Assembly (NCBI RefSeq): GCF_036373705.1
Contig: NC_089866.1
Coordinates: 4,721,001-4,785,000, forward strand
Source: Amia ocellicauda
Taxonomy: Eukaryota; Chordata; Actinopteri; Amiiformes; Amiidae
DNA: 64,000 bases
Reading direction: 5' to 3'
This document shows positions 43,802 through 56,500 of the stretch, piece after piece. The position numbers and the translations under genes were made by a program. The notes below the pieces were generated by a model that was not told the origin of the DNA, searched no databases, and saw only the letters and a program-made list of their open reading frames with translations. Every line of letters begins with the position of its first letter. Position 1 is the stretch's first letter.

Positions 43802-46205
43802 TTTAAAAGAAAATGAAAACCGCAGGGTGGAAGAAAAAAAAAAGTTGCAATCCTTGCTGCTCCGCTATTTGCAAGGTGTCCCCCTCTGTGAAATAGCGAC
43901 AGACGCGTCAAGTCCCACACTGGACAGCCATGGCCGTCTCTCCATGCGCGTCGTGGCGCACGAAAGCGCACAGAGCCGCTACACTTGGATCGGCGCAGTT
44001 GGAGGCGCACAGCTCATCTCTCCACAGTTACTTTCTTATTATTTGACTAGTGAGCCGCGCAGAGCTGAAGTTTTGGTGCCGGGCAGGGGACTGGCTCGGC
44101 CAATTGAAGGCAGCAACACGAAACGTCGGGGGGTGAGAGGCGTGGTGTGGGACAATAGAAAGTCTTTAAATGACTTCACTGCCGAAAAAAATGAAGAATT
44201 TGGTGCGTAGGAGGAAGAGGTGGCCACTAGGGTATACTTCTGCTCCGTGAAGCAAACGTACTTTTTCTTTTCTTTTGTTTCTCTCCGTTTAAAGCAAAGG
44301 GGATGGTTTTATGTGGTAACCCCCTCACAATTGCACTTTTTATTATTCTTGTCTTAACCTGTGTTTTATATTATACCTAGTAGTAATCATAATAATAGCC
44401 TATTCTTGATTTGTGTTTTTGAACCTATATCCTCTACAGCTGTACACACGGCTTCCAAACACCTCTTTAATATATCTCCACCATTTTTTGTTTTAATATT
44501 GTTTTATAATGTATAGTTCATCTGCTAATAATTGCACAAAAGGCAACGTTTTGGATAACAGAACACATTCCACAGTGTCTGGATGGCATGCACAAAGCAA
44601 TTACACTAATTAATACTAAAGCCATTATCAGCTAGAGAAAATGACCTATATCACCGCAGGCGCAGCAGTAATAGTGATCTTAATCTTTATTCTTTTAAAT
44701 GTATAATGTGGTTGCTTACATTCTATACATTCTGTAACAGTTTCAGTGATTAACCTGAAGTAACACATTGGATTATTGCACAGTGATTCTAATCCCAGTG
44801 AAGGGCTCTGAGTAAAAGTAATACATCATAATGAACACTGTAAAACCACAACATCTTGGGGGTTTGTCTATAAATAGGTTGGAAAAGTTTCCAGAAGCAT
44901 GGCACTGTGTTTCTTTTACTCCATCCTTTACTTGTTCATATTATTTCACAATAGTGTGATATAAAATATAGCCTACGGTTATTTTTCTTCTGAAATCCAA
45001 ATATAACTGTATAAACATGCTGTGTTAGTAGGAGGCCTGTCTAAAACAAAGGGTTGGATTAATCTGTCAGTCAGACCACTCGGGCAACAGATGTTTTAGA
45101 AAGTGCTGGAATTAAAAACAGCCCGCCAAAAAGTTTGAAATAAAAAGAACAACCTATTCAAACAATGACCCTAGACTAGGGTTTTTTTTTTTGTTTTGTT
45201 TTTTTTATAGGGGGTGTAACGCTATGGAAATTAGGCAATTGAGATTGCAGTGGAGAGAGGAGTAGCTGCAACCCCCACCCGCTGAACTGGGGCTGGAAAG
45301 AAAAGAAAAACAGCTGAGACTGAAAATAGTGTTTTAAACACGTTACAAAAGAGAGAAAAACGAATATCTGATAGCCTATCTTTTTAATGTGGGGCGACCA
45401 TCAGTACCTGTGCGTAAACTTAGAACAAACTAAAGGAAGGTGTGTGCTAAAAGTTTTAATGTCCGTTTTCCCCAATACAAAAGAACACATTAAGAGCTAT
45501 TAATCAATCAACCCACTGTTCCAATTAATCAATCACTGTCCCTATCTGTCTCCACATCGCTTTAATTACTGTGTACAGGAATCCCAGCCCCGACTGTTGC
45601 GCTATCCTCCAGCCAACACCCCTATTGTTTTAAAGGTTAATTGCAAAGCTAAATCAAACAATCAACATACACATATATTAATACAAAGTCTGTCGCTTTA
45701 TATACATCCAGCCTTAATGTAAATTGGAAATAAAGGTGGATTGGAGATTTGAGTGTGCGTTATAATAACATTGTTTCCAGAAAGGTAAACAGGCTCTTAC
45801 ATTGGATTAAGCAAATAGGTATCTTTATTCCGTTAAATCGTTACAACGAACGAATGCTTTTCATTTGTAGGACCTATTGAAATCCGAGCCGTTTAAATCT
45901 TATCAGAGAGTAATCTGATGAGCCATTGAAACTGATGGCATGGCATGCATAGCTAGGCTAAGCGAAATCATTCAAACACATCTGAAACCCCTATTTGTGT
46001 TTGTTTCATTCAAATACATATATTAGCATCAAGAGTGCAGAGTCAACGTTTCACACGCATTGGGTTATTTATTATCTGCGTGTCCTTGACAACAGTAAAA
46101 ATAGAATATCCAACTCTGTGAAGGATTTCATATATTCATTCTACATTACTGGAAATAACTGTCTGACCAATTTCTCATGCTATTAGAAAATAATGAGACT
46201 AACCC
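43802..46205. other. Upstream flank of metrn
   Basis: The first 400 bases are moderately GC-rich and contain CCAATT near 44099, a possible CCAAT box at promoter distance. Beyond 44.3 kb the DNA is AT-rich and no gene is recognised. Confidence 0.35.
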
Positions 46206-46212
46206 AATACAA

Positions 46213-46270
<58 letters not shown>
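46213..46270 (+). repeat. (AAT)n microsatellite
   Basis: About 19 AAT units. Confidence 0.9.
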
Positions 46271-46273
<3 letters not shown>

Positions 46274-46469
46274 TAAAAAACAGTGTATCCAATGCCATTT
46301 AAGGAATAAATAAAGTTACAATCTGGGTTACAATATTGCAGACCTATGCATTACAATCCTAGACCTGAAGGCGGTAAAATTATACAGCAACCCCCCCCGC
46401 ACCCTGCTCTATCACAATGCACTCGGATCAATACCCTGCGCGCCCAAAGTCACAAAGCTCTGCTGTAGA

Positions 46470-46770
46470 TGGTTTGTTTAGCCGTCGCCCCCCGTTTCAA
46501 AGTGACAGGACGCCTTAATTGGCTTCATCGCTTTAACTTTTAAAAGGCTGCTCGGCCACCCCTCCTCCCCCATCCTCCTCCTCCTCGCTGTCTCGGTGGG
46601 TCTTTTGTAGCCCCTCGGCGAGCCGCGCTCTCTGCTCCGAGGAGGGGGTCGGGCGGATCTCCGCAGCGGCGCATTGTCTCCGGCTCTTTGTTTGCCCTCC
46701 CCAGCCCCAGCCCCGGCCGGGGTCTAAATCAAATATTTAAACATCCCCGCACAGCCCGCGCCAAAACTGG
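46470..46770. promoter_or_regulatory. Orphan CpG-rich block, possible promoter
   Basis: About 300 bases rich in CG pairs (GGCGAGCCGCGCTC, CCGCAGCGGCGC, CCCCGGCCGGGG) with an E2F-like GCGCCAAAAC, in otherwise AT-rich DNA. It resembles a CpG-island promoter, but no conserved exon starts here on either strand. It lies 2.7 kb upstream of the metrn start and could be an alternative metrn promoter, a non-coding RNA promoter or a distal element. Confidence 0.35.
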
Positions 46771-49700
46771 AAACAATTCAATGGACTTCAGCATCTGTTA
46801 TCTCCAAACATGCCCGTGAAATGCCTTGCCTTTAAACCCATTATAATTAACAGTTAATTTGCATTTAATGGGTACCTAAGATTGTGATCTGTAGCTGTTA
46901 ATGTTGTTATTGTTACTGTTATGGTTATTGTTATCTGAATTCATGCAACTCCCATTATGGCTACAACACTGAAATGCTCAATCACGTCTTTGTTGTGCTT
47001 CTAATCAGTTAGAAGTAGTTAGATATTAATACACACTTTCAGATTGCAGATATACAGTGTGCCCAGCAATCCCTGCCCAGCAGATCCAGTTAAGTCGTGG
47101 AAAACAAAACCTCTGCTCTAAAACTGGGAACTGTTTGCAAAGTGTTTGAGAATATCTATGAAATGCAGCAGTATAGGGTAGCTGTCTGCACACTGCACAG
47201 GGTTGATCGTGACTACTCTGAAGTCTTGCATATTGTGAGTTTTTAGTGATAGCTGTGCTTTTAAAGTCATTTTGTGGACATTTTGAACATGAAAGCTAAT
47301 CCTCAGGACCAGCCCAGGCGCTTCAAATTGGAATGGATCTAGTGACTTAACCCCATGCTGTGTGTTAAAACCTTAATATGCCAGCGCAGGAGAAAGACAG
47401 TGGAGCGAATGGAGCACAGCAATAGAAGTGGCACAGCATCTCCCACAGAAACATCCCCATTTCGCTCGCCTTTGCTATATATCCCACAACAGACAGCCAG
47501 CTTCACTCTCAGTGCCCCAAAGCCACTCAACTCTGCCATATTACACCTTACACTGAATTAACACCTCTGTTATCAAGCGTGCTGTAGCTGTGTTGACGTT
47601 CGGGCCGGAGCAGAATCTATGACAGAGAAGAACGCTTTGCTGTACTCGCCTCTCCGCACGCCACATGTTGTTAATTTCTCGAAGGAAGTGATGTCATGCA
47701 GCTGATTCAGATCAGAGCGGGGAGCTGTGAATTGTTTGTGTAGCTTGGCAATAGCGTAGGCAGCCAGGGAAGCCAAGAAAGGACATGTTTAAGGTGTCTA
47801 TATTTCTTATATATGTGTGTGAGGTGGACACCGGAGGAGTGCTGGTGTAGTGTAAGAGACAACCATACAAGTAGGAGGCAGGGAGATAGAGAGAGAGAGA
47901 CATACAAGACCAACCCAAGTCCCCCCCCCCGCCCCCTAACCTGAAGCCCCACTGCTGGACTTGAAAGAGAGCACCTCAAACAGCACCCGTGCGGTCCCTG
48001 CCCATCCCCGCTGGGCGCCCATTCAAGCCCGGGTATTATAACTCAATAAAATATTCTTTTGTGCTGGTACTGCCATCTCTTTCAATGCAAAGTGACTCCG
48101 GGAGGGGGTACACCGAGGGGTTGGGTGTGAAGGGGGCATTGGGAGGGGTGCGGGGGGGCAAGGGATGCTTTTGAATGGGCTGCTGTAACGCACCGCGATG
48201 AAAGGTTTGGCGGCAAATCCATGCCCTCCGGTCGAGTTATGACAAGGCCTCAAAACGCACAAAAGCACATGTGCACCAATCCAGCTGCTTCATTGTCTGG
48301 CGAAAGAGCAGCGCTTTCAAGGGCAAGGGACCTGAAAGGGAACCGGACAGCTGGAAGAATCTGAAATATCAATGAGGATTTAATATTATTATGAAGATGA
48401 TTGCTATTATTACAAGGACTATTATTGCTATTATCATTATCATTACACCATAACATATTAAAATCTCGTAAAAAGGGAGCATTAGAGAACATCTGGTGCC
48501 CTTCCAGCTTATAAATATTAATTCTGCTTCTTAGAAACTCTGTATAAAAAGATCAGAAAGGCGTCCGGTTTGTGTTCGGACACATCAGCGTTACTTTTAT
48601 GGTGCTTTTCCACTCAGCAGATAACGTCCCCCCCGGTAGAAAGTGCGAGTCTGTTTCTGCGACGTATTCAACTTAAAAGAGCCTCTCTCGAAGTGTGCTG
48701 CCCTGTCTGAGGATAGGAAATAATACTCCGGCTCATCTTTCAAGTGAAACACTGAGACCCCAACATGGGAAACGGCGGGGGGGATTCATTATTACATTAG
48801 CCCAATAGCACACTTCAAGATGTGTACTGAGAGGGTTTGAATTGCAATGAAATTAGCCCTAGTCCTTGATGGCTGAAGTCACTCTGTCTTCACAGCAACA
48901 GGAAGAAAAAAAAAACGTCTGCTATGCCTCGCTCTTCATAGATAGGAGCAGCATTCAGGCTTTGATGGTTCCCGCAAGAGCAGGACAATGGTATTAACTT
49001 GTTTTTAATGAATGCCACTGCGTTCTGAAAGTGAAATGAAAGTCCACCTCTTTTTTTTGAAGGGGCATAGAGTCCCTCTGTCTCCATCCCTCTCTCTCTC
49101 TCTCCCTCCCCCTCAGTGCTGGGGCTTGTGGAGTTCAGCTGTGACCTCCGACCTGGCAGTAATAATTTGATTAAGATGATGGAAGGGAATGATTAATGGC
49201 GATGGTAGGTGGTGGTGTTGCTGGGGAGGGGGGCTGGGATACGCGAGGGAAACAGGCTCAGACACTGGGCGATATTAATAACGCTGACGGAGGCTCTGCG
49301 GCATCAATAGTTTCGGGTGTTCTCACAAGACGAGTCATGTCTGGGAACTAAGAGGGTGGAAGGAATCTAAAAGGGCTTTATTAAGCATTCGCCAGGCTAG
49401 CAGTAAAGATAAACCGGCTCAGTGGCCTAGCAGAGAATAACAAAACTGGTGAATGGATATTTATAACCCCAAGATTAGATGATTAAAGAAATTGTAGAAG
49501 TTACTTTCGAAAGCTAGAGAAAAGCTCCTTGTCGCAGTTGTCTCTTCTAGGTCACTAAACGGCTGATTTTCTAGGAGCCCACTGTCTCCCCTTGTAATCA
49601 GTCAATCACTCGGAGGCCCGTGAGACGTTAAACCCACTAAAACCAGTGGGAGCCAATATGTCCCGGATACGGGGTCTACGATACCCACCGCGCATGAATT

Positions 49701-50130
49701 CGAGGAAGCGGGAGACTCCGCTCATTAAACTCTTATTACAGATTCCTTGTTTTTTTTCCCCTCCCCGGTCTAATGCGATTCTGGAAGTGCGCAGCAGCGA
49801 CAAGCGCCAAACACACGGCCTCTACGGGGCCTTTTTCAGCGCCTTTTTGTTTTTCTGTGTAAACCCAACAGGGGAGATAGCAATACTGGGGCTTAGACGT
49901 ACATAATAGCTCTTGAATACGTACCCAGTGGTTAATTTCAGTCTGAAGTTGTTAATTTTTTCTTTTACCGTCAGATTGAAAGGCGGGTGAAGGCACAAGC
50001 ACGAGGGCCGTGTTTCAGCGCAACAAACACATACCAGCCCCACAGGGAACCCATATAGGCAGTCTGGAGAACAGAGGCCAAGTTTAAATGGGTTTGAAGA
50101 CTGAGCTATCCTCTCCCACCCCCCGCCGCC
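46771..50130. other. Intergenic DNA, nothing recognised
   Basis: Mixed composition with no conserved protein frame. A TATAAAAAG box-like sequence near 48544 has no visible gene downstream. Confidence 0.45.
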
Positions 50131-50137
50131 TCCGCAG

Positions 50138-50206
<69 letters not shown>
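50138..50206 (+). repeat. (ATT)n microsatellite
   Basis: About 23 ATT units. The long Leu/Asn/Ile runs in frames across it are artefacts of the repeat. Confidence 0.95.
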
Positions 50207-51130
50207 TCTGAGCAGAATTGGTTTGGGCATTCTAGAGTCTGGAATCTGTGGAATCTGGAGTTCTTTAATTTCAGGTCCAGCAAATGCGGTAGAGCGCACA
50301 TGACTGTACTATAAACCTGATATCCAGCACATACAATAGCCTGGATCGCTGCCAAATGAGGATTATTCAGCCGCAAGCGTGGGGAGAAGAAAATGTGGTC
50401 TAGAGATGTCTAAACACCACCATGAGCTGGACATAAACACTGGCATCTCTGCTTGGATAGATTACAGATTAAGTGGCAACTTTCCATTACATAACACAAA
50501 CAGCCGTTAAGTATAGGGCAGGGACAATAGAGACAGCGCTTCGGTATGAAGAGATGTGCTGTCGTAGTAGGAAAGCCGTGCTGTCTGTAGGAGGTTTACA
50601 GCGTAAAGGCCAGCTGTATTTGTAATCTGCTCCCTCAGTGTTTGCTCACTCGGTTCCTACGGCTGAGACTTCCCAGTAAAGCAGTGAGACACGTGAGAAA
50701 GTCCAATAAAAGCCAGTGTGGTTTTCACAGGGATCTTTAAAAAGTCATAGGGGCTCATCACAGATAAGCGGTTTTAGCAGGAGAGCGGTGTTAGCAGTTA
50801 CCACACAAACAGCCGAGTCGTCAGTGAGAGTGTTTGCTCAGCACGATCCAGGCTGATGGTATATCTGGGCTGGTTAGTCCATCACATCTGTGTATCAATG
50901 GGAAAGACAAGTTTCTCACAGTCCCGAGGAATCAATGAGGCTGTTGCTTTGGTGTGAAAAACTCAGATTCCCTAAACCCTCGTCTTCTTCAGGATAATGA
51001 AGCCCATTAAATTGTGTCAGTAAACGCATTTACTAATCCTGTAAGTCGATGTCCAAACACAGCCGACTGATAATTACCAGCCAGTCAGTGAAAAAAACGG
51101 CACAACATTATATATAATAACGATATGTTT

Positions 51131-51440
51131 CAGGCATCGACCACATCAAACCAGAGGAGCTTTTCCAGATCAGCAGGGACACACGCACCCGGGGACACAA
51201 ATGGAAATTGGGCTTCAAGGCATTCAAGACAGAGAACAGGAGACACTTCTTCACACAGAGAGGCGTCACAATCTGAACAAACTCCCCAGTGATGTGGCTG
51301 AAGAGACAATGTGGGAACATTCAAAAACAGACTGGATAGGATCCTTGGATCACTGAGTTATTAATGGACACCAAACGAGCACGACAGGGCAAATGGCCTC
51401 CTCTCGATTGGACACTTTCTTATGATCTTATATGCTTATG
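51131..51440 (+). mobile_element. CR1-like LINE 3' end fragment (c)
   Basis: Begins within the reverse transcriptase C terminus (CACATCAAACCAGAGGAGC), continues through ACACTTCTTCACACAGAGAG and AATGGCCTCCTCTCGATT, and ends in CTTATGATCTTATATGCTTATG-type tail repeats. It is 5' truncated, 310 bases long. Confidence 0.72.
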
Positions 51441-51942
51441 AAAGTCAAAGTCACAGAATCTTATGAATAAATCAGAACTTGCACATTTGTTCCCATTTCC
51501 TAGTACAAATGGATCAATATTGATCAGCACAAATTGATTTATACACAGTACGTATGCATGTATGTATCTTTACAAGAAAGGAAGATAAACACTACTACCG
51601 CCAAGATAATAACTGTTATTTTTTCAGTGTGGGACGCTCTCAGATGTTCCGCACGGATAACACTGCCGCTTCGTCAGCCCAAGAGGACAGTTAGGGTGGA
51701 GCAGTCAGGTGACAGGTGAGCCTCTCAGGTGAAGTGGCCCGTCTCCCCGAGAACCAGATCGGCAGCATTCCCTCCTGATCTTTCCCTCTGGTCTGCTGCG
51801 GGTTGGACACTGCAGGACACTGCGGGTTGGGTGTGTGTGTGTGGGAGGATGATGGTGTCCGTCACGGGAACGCAGAGCGCTGCTCCGGCCAGGGTTTGCG
51901 AAGGACCAAGTCGAAAGCCGAGGCGATGGAGCTCTCGTTTAC

Positions 51943-51961
51943 TCACACACACACACACACA
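51943..51961 (+). repeat. (CA)n microsatellite
   Basis: Nine CA units. Confidence 0.85.
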
Positions 51962-52234
51962 GTTGCACAACACCCTCTTGTCCTCTCCCTGTCCCGTCAG
52001 CTCTGTGGCAGGGTGTGCATGGGAGCTGGAGCTCGTGGGCAGGACAGCGATTTGAGAGGCCGGCTCTGTTATAACAATGAAAGAAATAGAAAAGGGCACC
52101 GAAACCAAATACTGAACAGAAGAAGTGCCAGTTTCAGTGTCGGTGATTGTCACAGGTGTTGGCTGGCTGAATCCTTCACTCTCCCCCTGGGGGTGGGAGG
52201 GTGTTGCCGAATGGTGTCACCTCTGAGGGAGTGG

Positions 52235-52379
52235 CTCATGTTTTAAATTAAGTCCTGTGGGTGAGAATTTGTAAAAGGTGAAATTGCAAAAGTCACATGG
52301 CGGGGTCTCCCCGCCATGTGACTTTTGCAATTTCACCTTTTACAAATTCTCACCCACAGGACTTAATTTAAAACATGAG
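52235..52379. repeat. Perfect palindrome, 71-base arms, 3-base loop
   Basis: The arm at 52235-52305 (starting CTCATGTTTTAAATTAAG, ending CACATGGCGGGG) is the exact reverse complement of the arm at 52309-52379. Only TCT lies between them. No mismatch is seen over 71 bases and similarity stops sharply at both outer ends. No target duplication or known transposon end is visible. It could be a very young biological palindrome or a fold-back artefact of sequencing or assembly. Confidence 0.95.
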
Positions 52380-52918
52380 TGCTTTTGAAAGCCTCTATCC
52401 ATAATTCAAATTTCTCTGTGGAAACCGTATCCATTTACCACTTGAAATGCGATGTTTCAGTCAGATTAGGGTTTTTCCATTTCAGAAAGGAAAGTTACAC
52501 AGATTTCCACACGGGCCTCGGGGATAACCATTTCATGGCGCGGATAAATACTGAGCCTCCGACAGCTGAGAGAACGGGTGGATTTCTTTTCTCACATACC
52601 TACGTCTTATCTCCCGTACCGAAGCGAATCTGATCTCACGGTCCTTATCTCGCATGTGGGACTGATCAGGAGTATCATATGAAAGAGAAAGAAAAAACGC
52701 TTGTGGTGCTTATAGTGTTGACAAAGCAACAATAATAAAGGGAACGCTGGAGTATTCAGCTCAGAACCTGCTTTGTGTGGCTTTCCAACCTTACTTTAGA
52801 GCACGGAGGAGGAGGAGGAGTAAACTAAATTGCCTACTTTGGTTCGGCTTATTAGAATATAACTTTGTGTATCTGTCAATTAAGAAAACGACAACAACAA
52901 CTGAGGGAACTGAACCTT

Positions 52919-53290
52919 TCATAAGAACATAAGAACAAGTGATCAAGGATCCTATCCAGTCTGTTATTGAATGTTCCCAAATGGTCTCTTCAGCCACATC
53001 GCTGGGGAGTTTGTTCAGATTGTGACGCCTCTCTGTGTGAAGAAGTGTCTCCTGTTTTCTGTCTTGAATGCCTTGAAGCCCAATTTCCATTTGTGTCCCC
53101 GGGTCCGTGTGTCCCCGCTGATCTGGAAAAGCTCCTCTGGTTTGATGTGGTGATGCCCTTCATGATTTTGAAGACTTGGATCAAGTCCCCACGTAGTCTC
53201 CTCTGTTCCAGGGTGAAAAGGTTCAGTTCCTCAGTCTCTCAGTAGGACATTCCCTTCAGACCTGGAATAAGTCTGGTTGCTCTCCTCTGG
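52919..53290 (-). mobile_element. CR1-like LINE 3' end fragment (d)
   Basis: On the minus strand it shows the reverse transcriptase C terminus (TLEQRRLRGDLIQVFKIMKG), then ACACTTCTTCACACAGAGAG, and ends in TTCTTATGTTCTTATG repeats at 52919. At about 370 bases it is the longest copy here. Its 5' end abuts the 5' end of the next copy, which lies in the opposite orientation. Confidence 0.78.
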
Positions 53291-53515
53291 AAATTGGGCT
53301 TCAAGTCATTCAAGACAGAAAACAGGAGACACTTCTTCACACAGAGAGGCGTCACAATCTGAACAAACTCCCCAGCGATGTGGCTGAAGAGACAATTTGG
53401 GAACATTCAAAAACAGACTGGATAGGATCCTTGATCACTTAATTATTAATGGACACCAAACGAGCACGATGGAGCGAATGGCCTCCTCTCGATTCGACAC
53501 TTTCTTATGTTCTTA
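53289..53515 (+). mobile_element. CR1-like LINE 3' end fragment (e)
   Basis: Starts GGAAATTGGGCTTCAAG exactly where copy (d) ends and runs to the tail TTTCTTATGTTCTTA. It forms a tail-outward inverted pair with copy (d), sharing about 165 near-identical bases with it. Confidence 0.76.
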
Positions 53516-56500
53516 ACAACAACAACTAGATAGCACTAAAAAAAGCACACTGCACTAACACAAGAGCAAGTCATTTCATTAAATAGCAGGGAAAGGCATA
53601 GACAAATCATATAAACACAGCTTAATATTCTCATTTGTCTCCGCAGATCAATCAACATGTGTGTCCAAATTGAAACCCTGTTTGGAGAAGTTGCACCGCC
53701 AACAAAAAGCAGCTATTAAAGATCTGATCACTGTCAATGCTCTCTTGTCTTTTACAATTAGTCTGGACCACTTCCCCTTTTGAAGCATTCAGAGGTGAAT
53801 TGATTCCAGCTTAGTTAGGATTAATCCAATCGGAGGGGAGACGGCCCTCGAGGGCTGGTGTCCGCGCTATTGTGTCCTGGCCAGAGGCGCTCTGGGGGTA
53901 AAGGTCCCTCATTTGGGTCTGGCTGGGCTTTATCTGCATCCTTCCCTTGGGCCACAGTTTTAAAAGGGTAATTTGCAAAGCTCTTTCAGTTCCAGGACTA
54001 AATGTATTCCTGATTTTCCTAAAGTTACCACCTAAATTTAAGTAGTAAATCCAACACAAAGGCGATGTACATCTGGATAAGATACATTTTTTCACATGAA
54101 TAGTTGGGGAATATTTTATTTTGGGGAGTTCGGATCAACTCTGGCACTGAGGGGAAAAACTTTGAAGTGGGAGTGTATCTGTGCCCAGAGAGGAGAACCA
54201 AACAGCAGGACTGATTTCCAGCATTTGATGTCCGACAGTAAATAACATCACAGCCGAAGTACAATGGCTTGAAGCCCCGTTAGCGTCAGGGCTGATCTGA
54301 TTCCACAGCATCTATAGTGTCGCTAATGAAGTGTCCCAGGATCAGGAACAGGCCGGTAACAGCTGTTTCATTGCGGTTGCACAGAAGTCAAAGTGTTGGT
54401 CCTTGGCTAGTTTGGGCCAGTTTTACTGTTTCCCTCCCAAAGTTCCCTCCACACAAAGCCTCGCGCCCCCATTGCAGATGCAGGGCCTGCTGTTGAAGCA
54501 ACTGGGGGGTGGGGTGGGGGGGTGCGTCTCCTTGTGAATGTGAACAGGCCCCATCTGTGCGCTACGAACACATTATCTGTCGGCAACACGTAGTCAGCAC
54601 TTTCAAAGCCCCATCCGTCTCTGTCTCCGTCTCCCGAACGACCGCTGGCACCGCTCCCCGATTGGCCGGACCCGGGCCGCCTCCCCGCCCCCTGCCTGCC
54701 CCTCCAGCCCCCTTTCTAATAGATGGGGGTGCTGAGTGGCATTGTACCCGGTGCATTGTGTTGTCTGCAGGGGTCATACTTGGCTGGATAAAACATGATT
54801 AGTCCCCCCTCCAGCCCCCAATCCCCCCTTCCATACACACACACTTTCTCCCCAGACAATAACGGACTGAACAATGGACACATGCCGACACAGCACCCCC
54901 TCCCTTATGTTCTGGGCCTGGGCAGGCTTTTTGTGCCTAAAGGCTCGGGCTCTTGAGGCTTTGGAAACCAACAGAGCTCAGAATTCTGGGTAATAGAAGT
55001 TTCAGAACATTCCAATCCCTGCAATCATGTCTATATATTTATATATATACAGAAATGTGTATGTCTTCCTGCTCGAGGGCAATTCAAATGCAACTCTTTT
55101 GTATGCTACAGGTGGTAGTTCACAACAATCCAAAAAAGAGTGGAAAACAATGACTCAAATGACTCAATCTGATTAACTGATACTTAATGAACGTTCCTGC
55201 TTGTAATTTGTGAAAAGCGCATTCGAATAACGCTCTTCTCCCTCTGGTAGTGAGCAGCGGTGAAAAGAGGGCCGGCCGGGAGCCTTTATGAGCGCCAGCC
55301 TGAGTGAATAGGGCTGACCATATGGCCTGACTTCTTGAGCAGTGCCGGAGTGGACTGAAAGCCAACGTGAAAACATCTTTGTTTGAAGCGGAGAAGACAG
55401 TAAGACAGAGGACTGCTGGCTTGCAGGGAAGAGGGTGAGGACAGCAACAATGAGCGAGGAAGGGACTCCGCGTTTTACTGGCTTCAGGAGCAGCAAGAGA
55501 GAGTGTTTAAAGAGCAGCAGTGACAGATTAAGAACCGCAGGCTCAGAAATAGCCTTGGTTTACTACTTTTAACCACAGATGGAAGTGTGCTGCGCAGATC
55601 TGCACAGAGGCAGGGTGAAAAGGGTGGCCAAACGCAAGCGCTGCCAGACACGATGTTTAAGATTCAGACAAGCATTCCTGATACAATAAATATTTATCTC
55701 ACTCCTTCAGTCTTTCTTTTCTCTTCCTCTTCTTCTCCAGCACGCAACAGCATAACTTAGAGCCAGACAAAGAGAAGGCTCTGTCTCGAGACTTAGCCCT
55801 CCACCGCTCGACGATGAAGGGACTCCTTGTACAGCTGTGGAAGAAGAGGAGGGAAAGATGAGACTCACAGAAATGGATAGGAAAATATCGAATACGCTCT
55901 GGCCAGTTTCGCACAGATTAATACCCTTGGCACACACACACACACACACAACAGCGCCGGGTCCACACTGACTGGTCTATATGCACACTCACGCTCGCTA
56001 GACTGGGGGCGAAAACCAGTGTGAAAAGAATGAGGTCACTGAGGCTGCGATTTTTGTGATGTAAATTTGGACGGCAGCCTTCAGAAACAGAAAGACCAGA
56101 AGATGCCCTGGGGACTAGATAATATAGTTCAGGAGAGAAAGCTCTCAGAGCAAAATGGCCAAATACAACAGATTAGTTATACTCTGTGACTTGCTAATGT
56201 TGCCTTTTGTTAGTGTGAGTTTCGACAATCCAAATAAAGTGCTTTCCAACCAACTGGGATCATGCATTCCAGCACAAATGTGTGCTTTGCTTATTTTATT
56301 AATACGCTGGGTTCGCAGAGGTTACAATTAATACATGAATCAGTAAAAGAAAAAGTGTATTCGGCCAGTTTAGTGTGCGTTATTTACAATTTGGTTTCCA
56401 TCTTCTACATTTGAATCAATCAAGAGGAGATATACTGGAAAAGCCGAGCGCAGACGGGAATTGAGAGTCTCGTTTCCTTGTTTACTACACAAATGTAAGA

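Noticed and set aside
50088-50376. Frames with long Leu, Asn or Ile runs
   Set aside because: They are translations of the (ATT)n microsatellite at 50138-50206.
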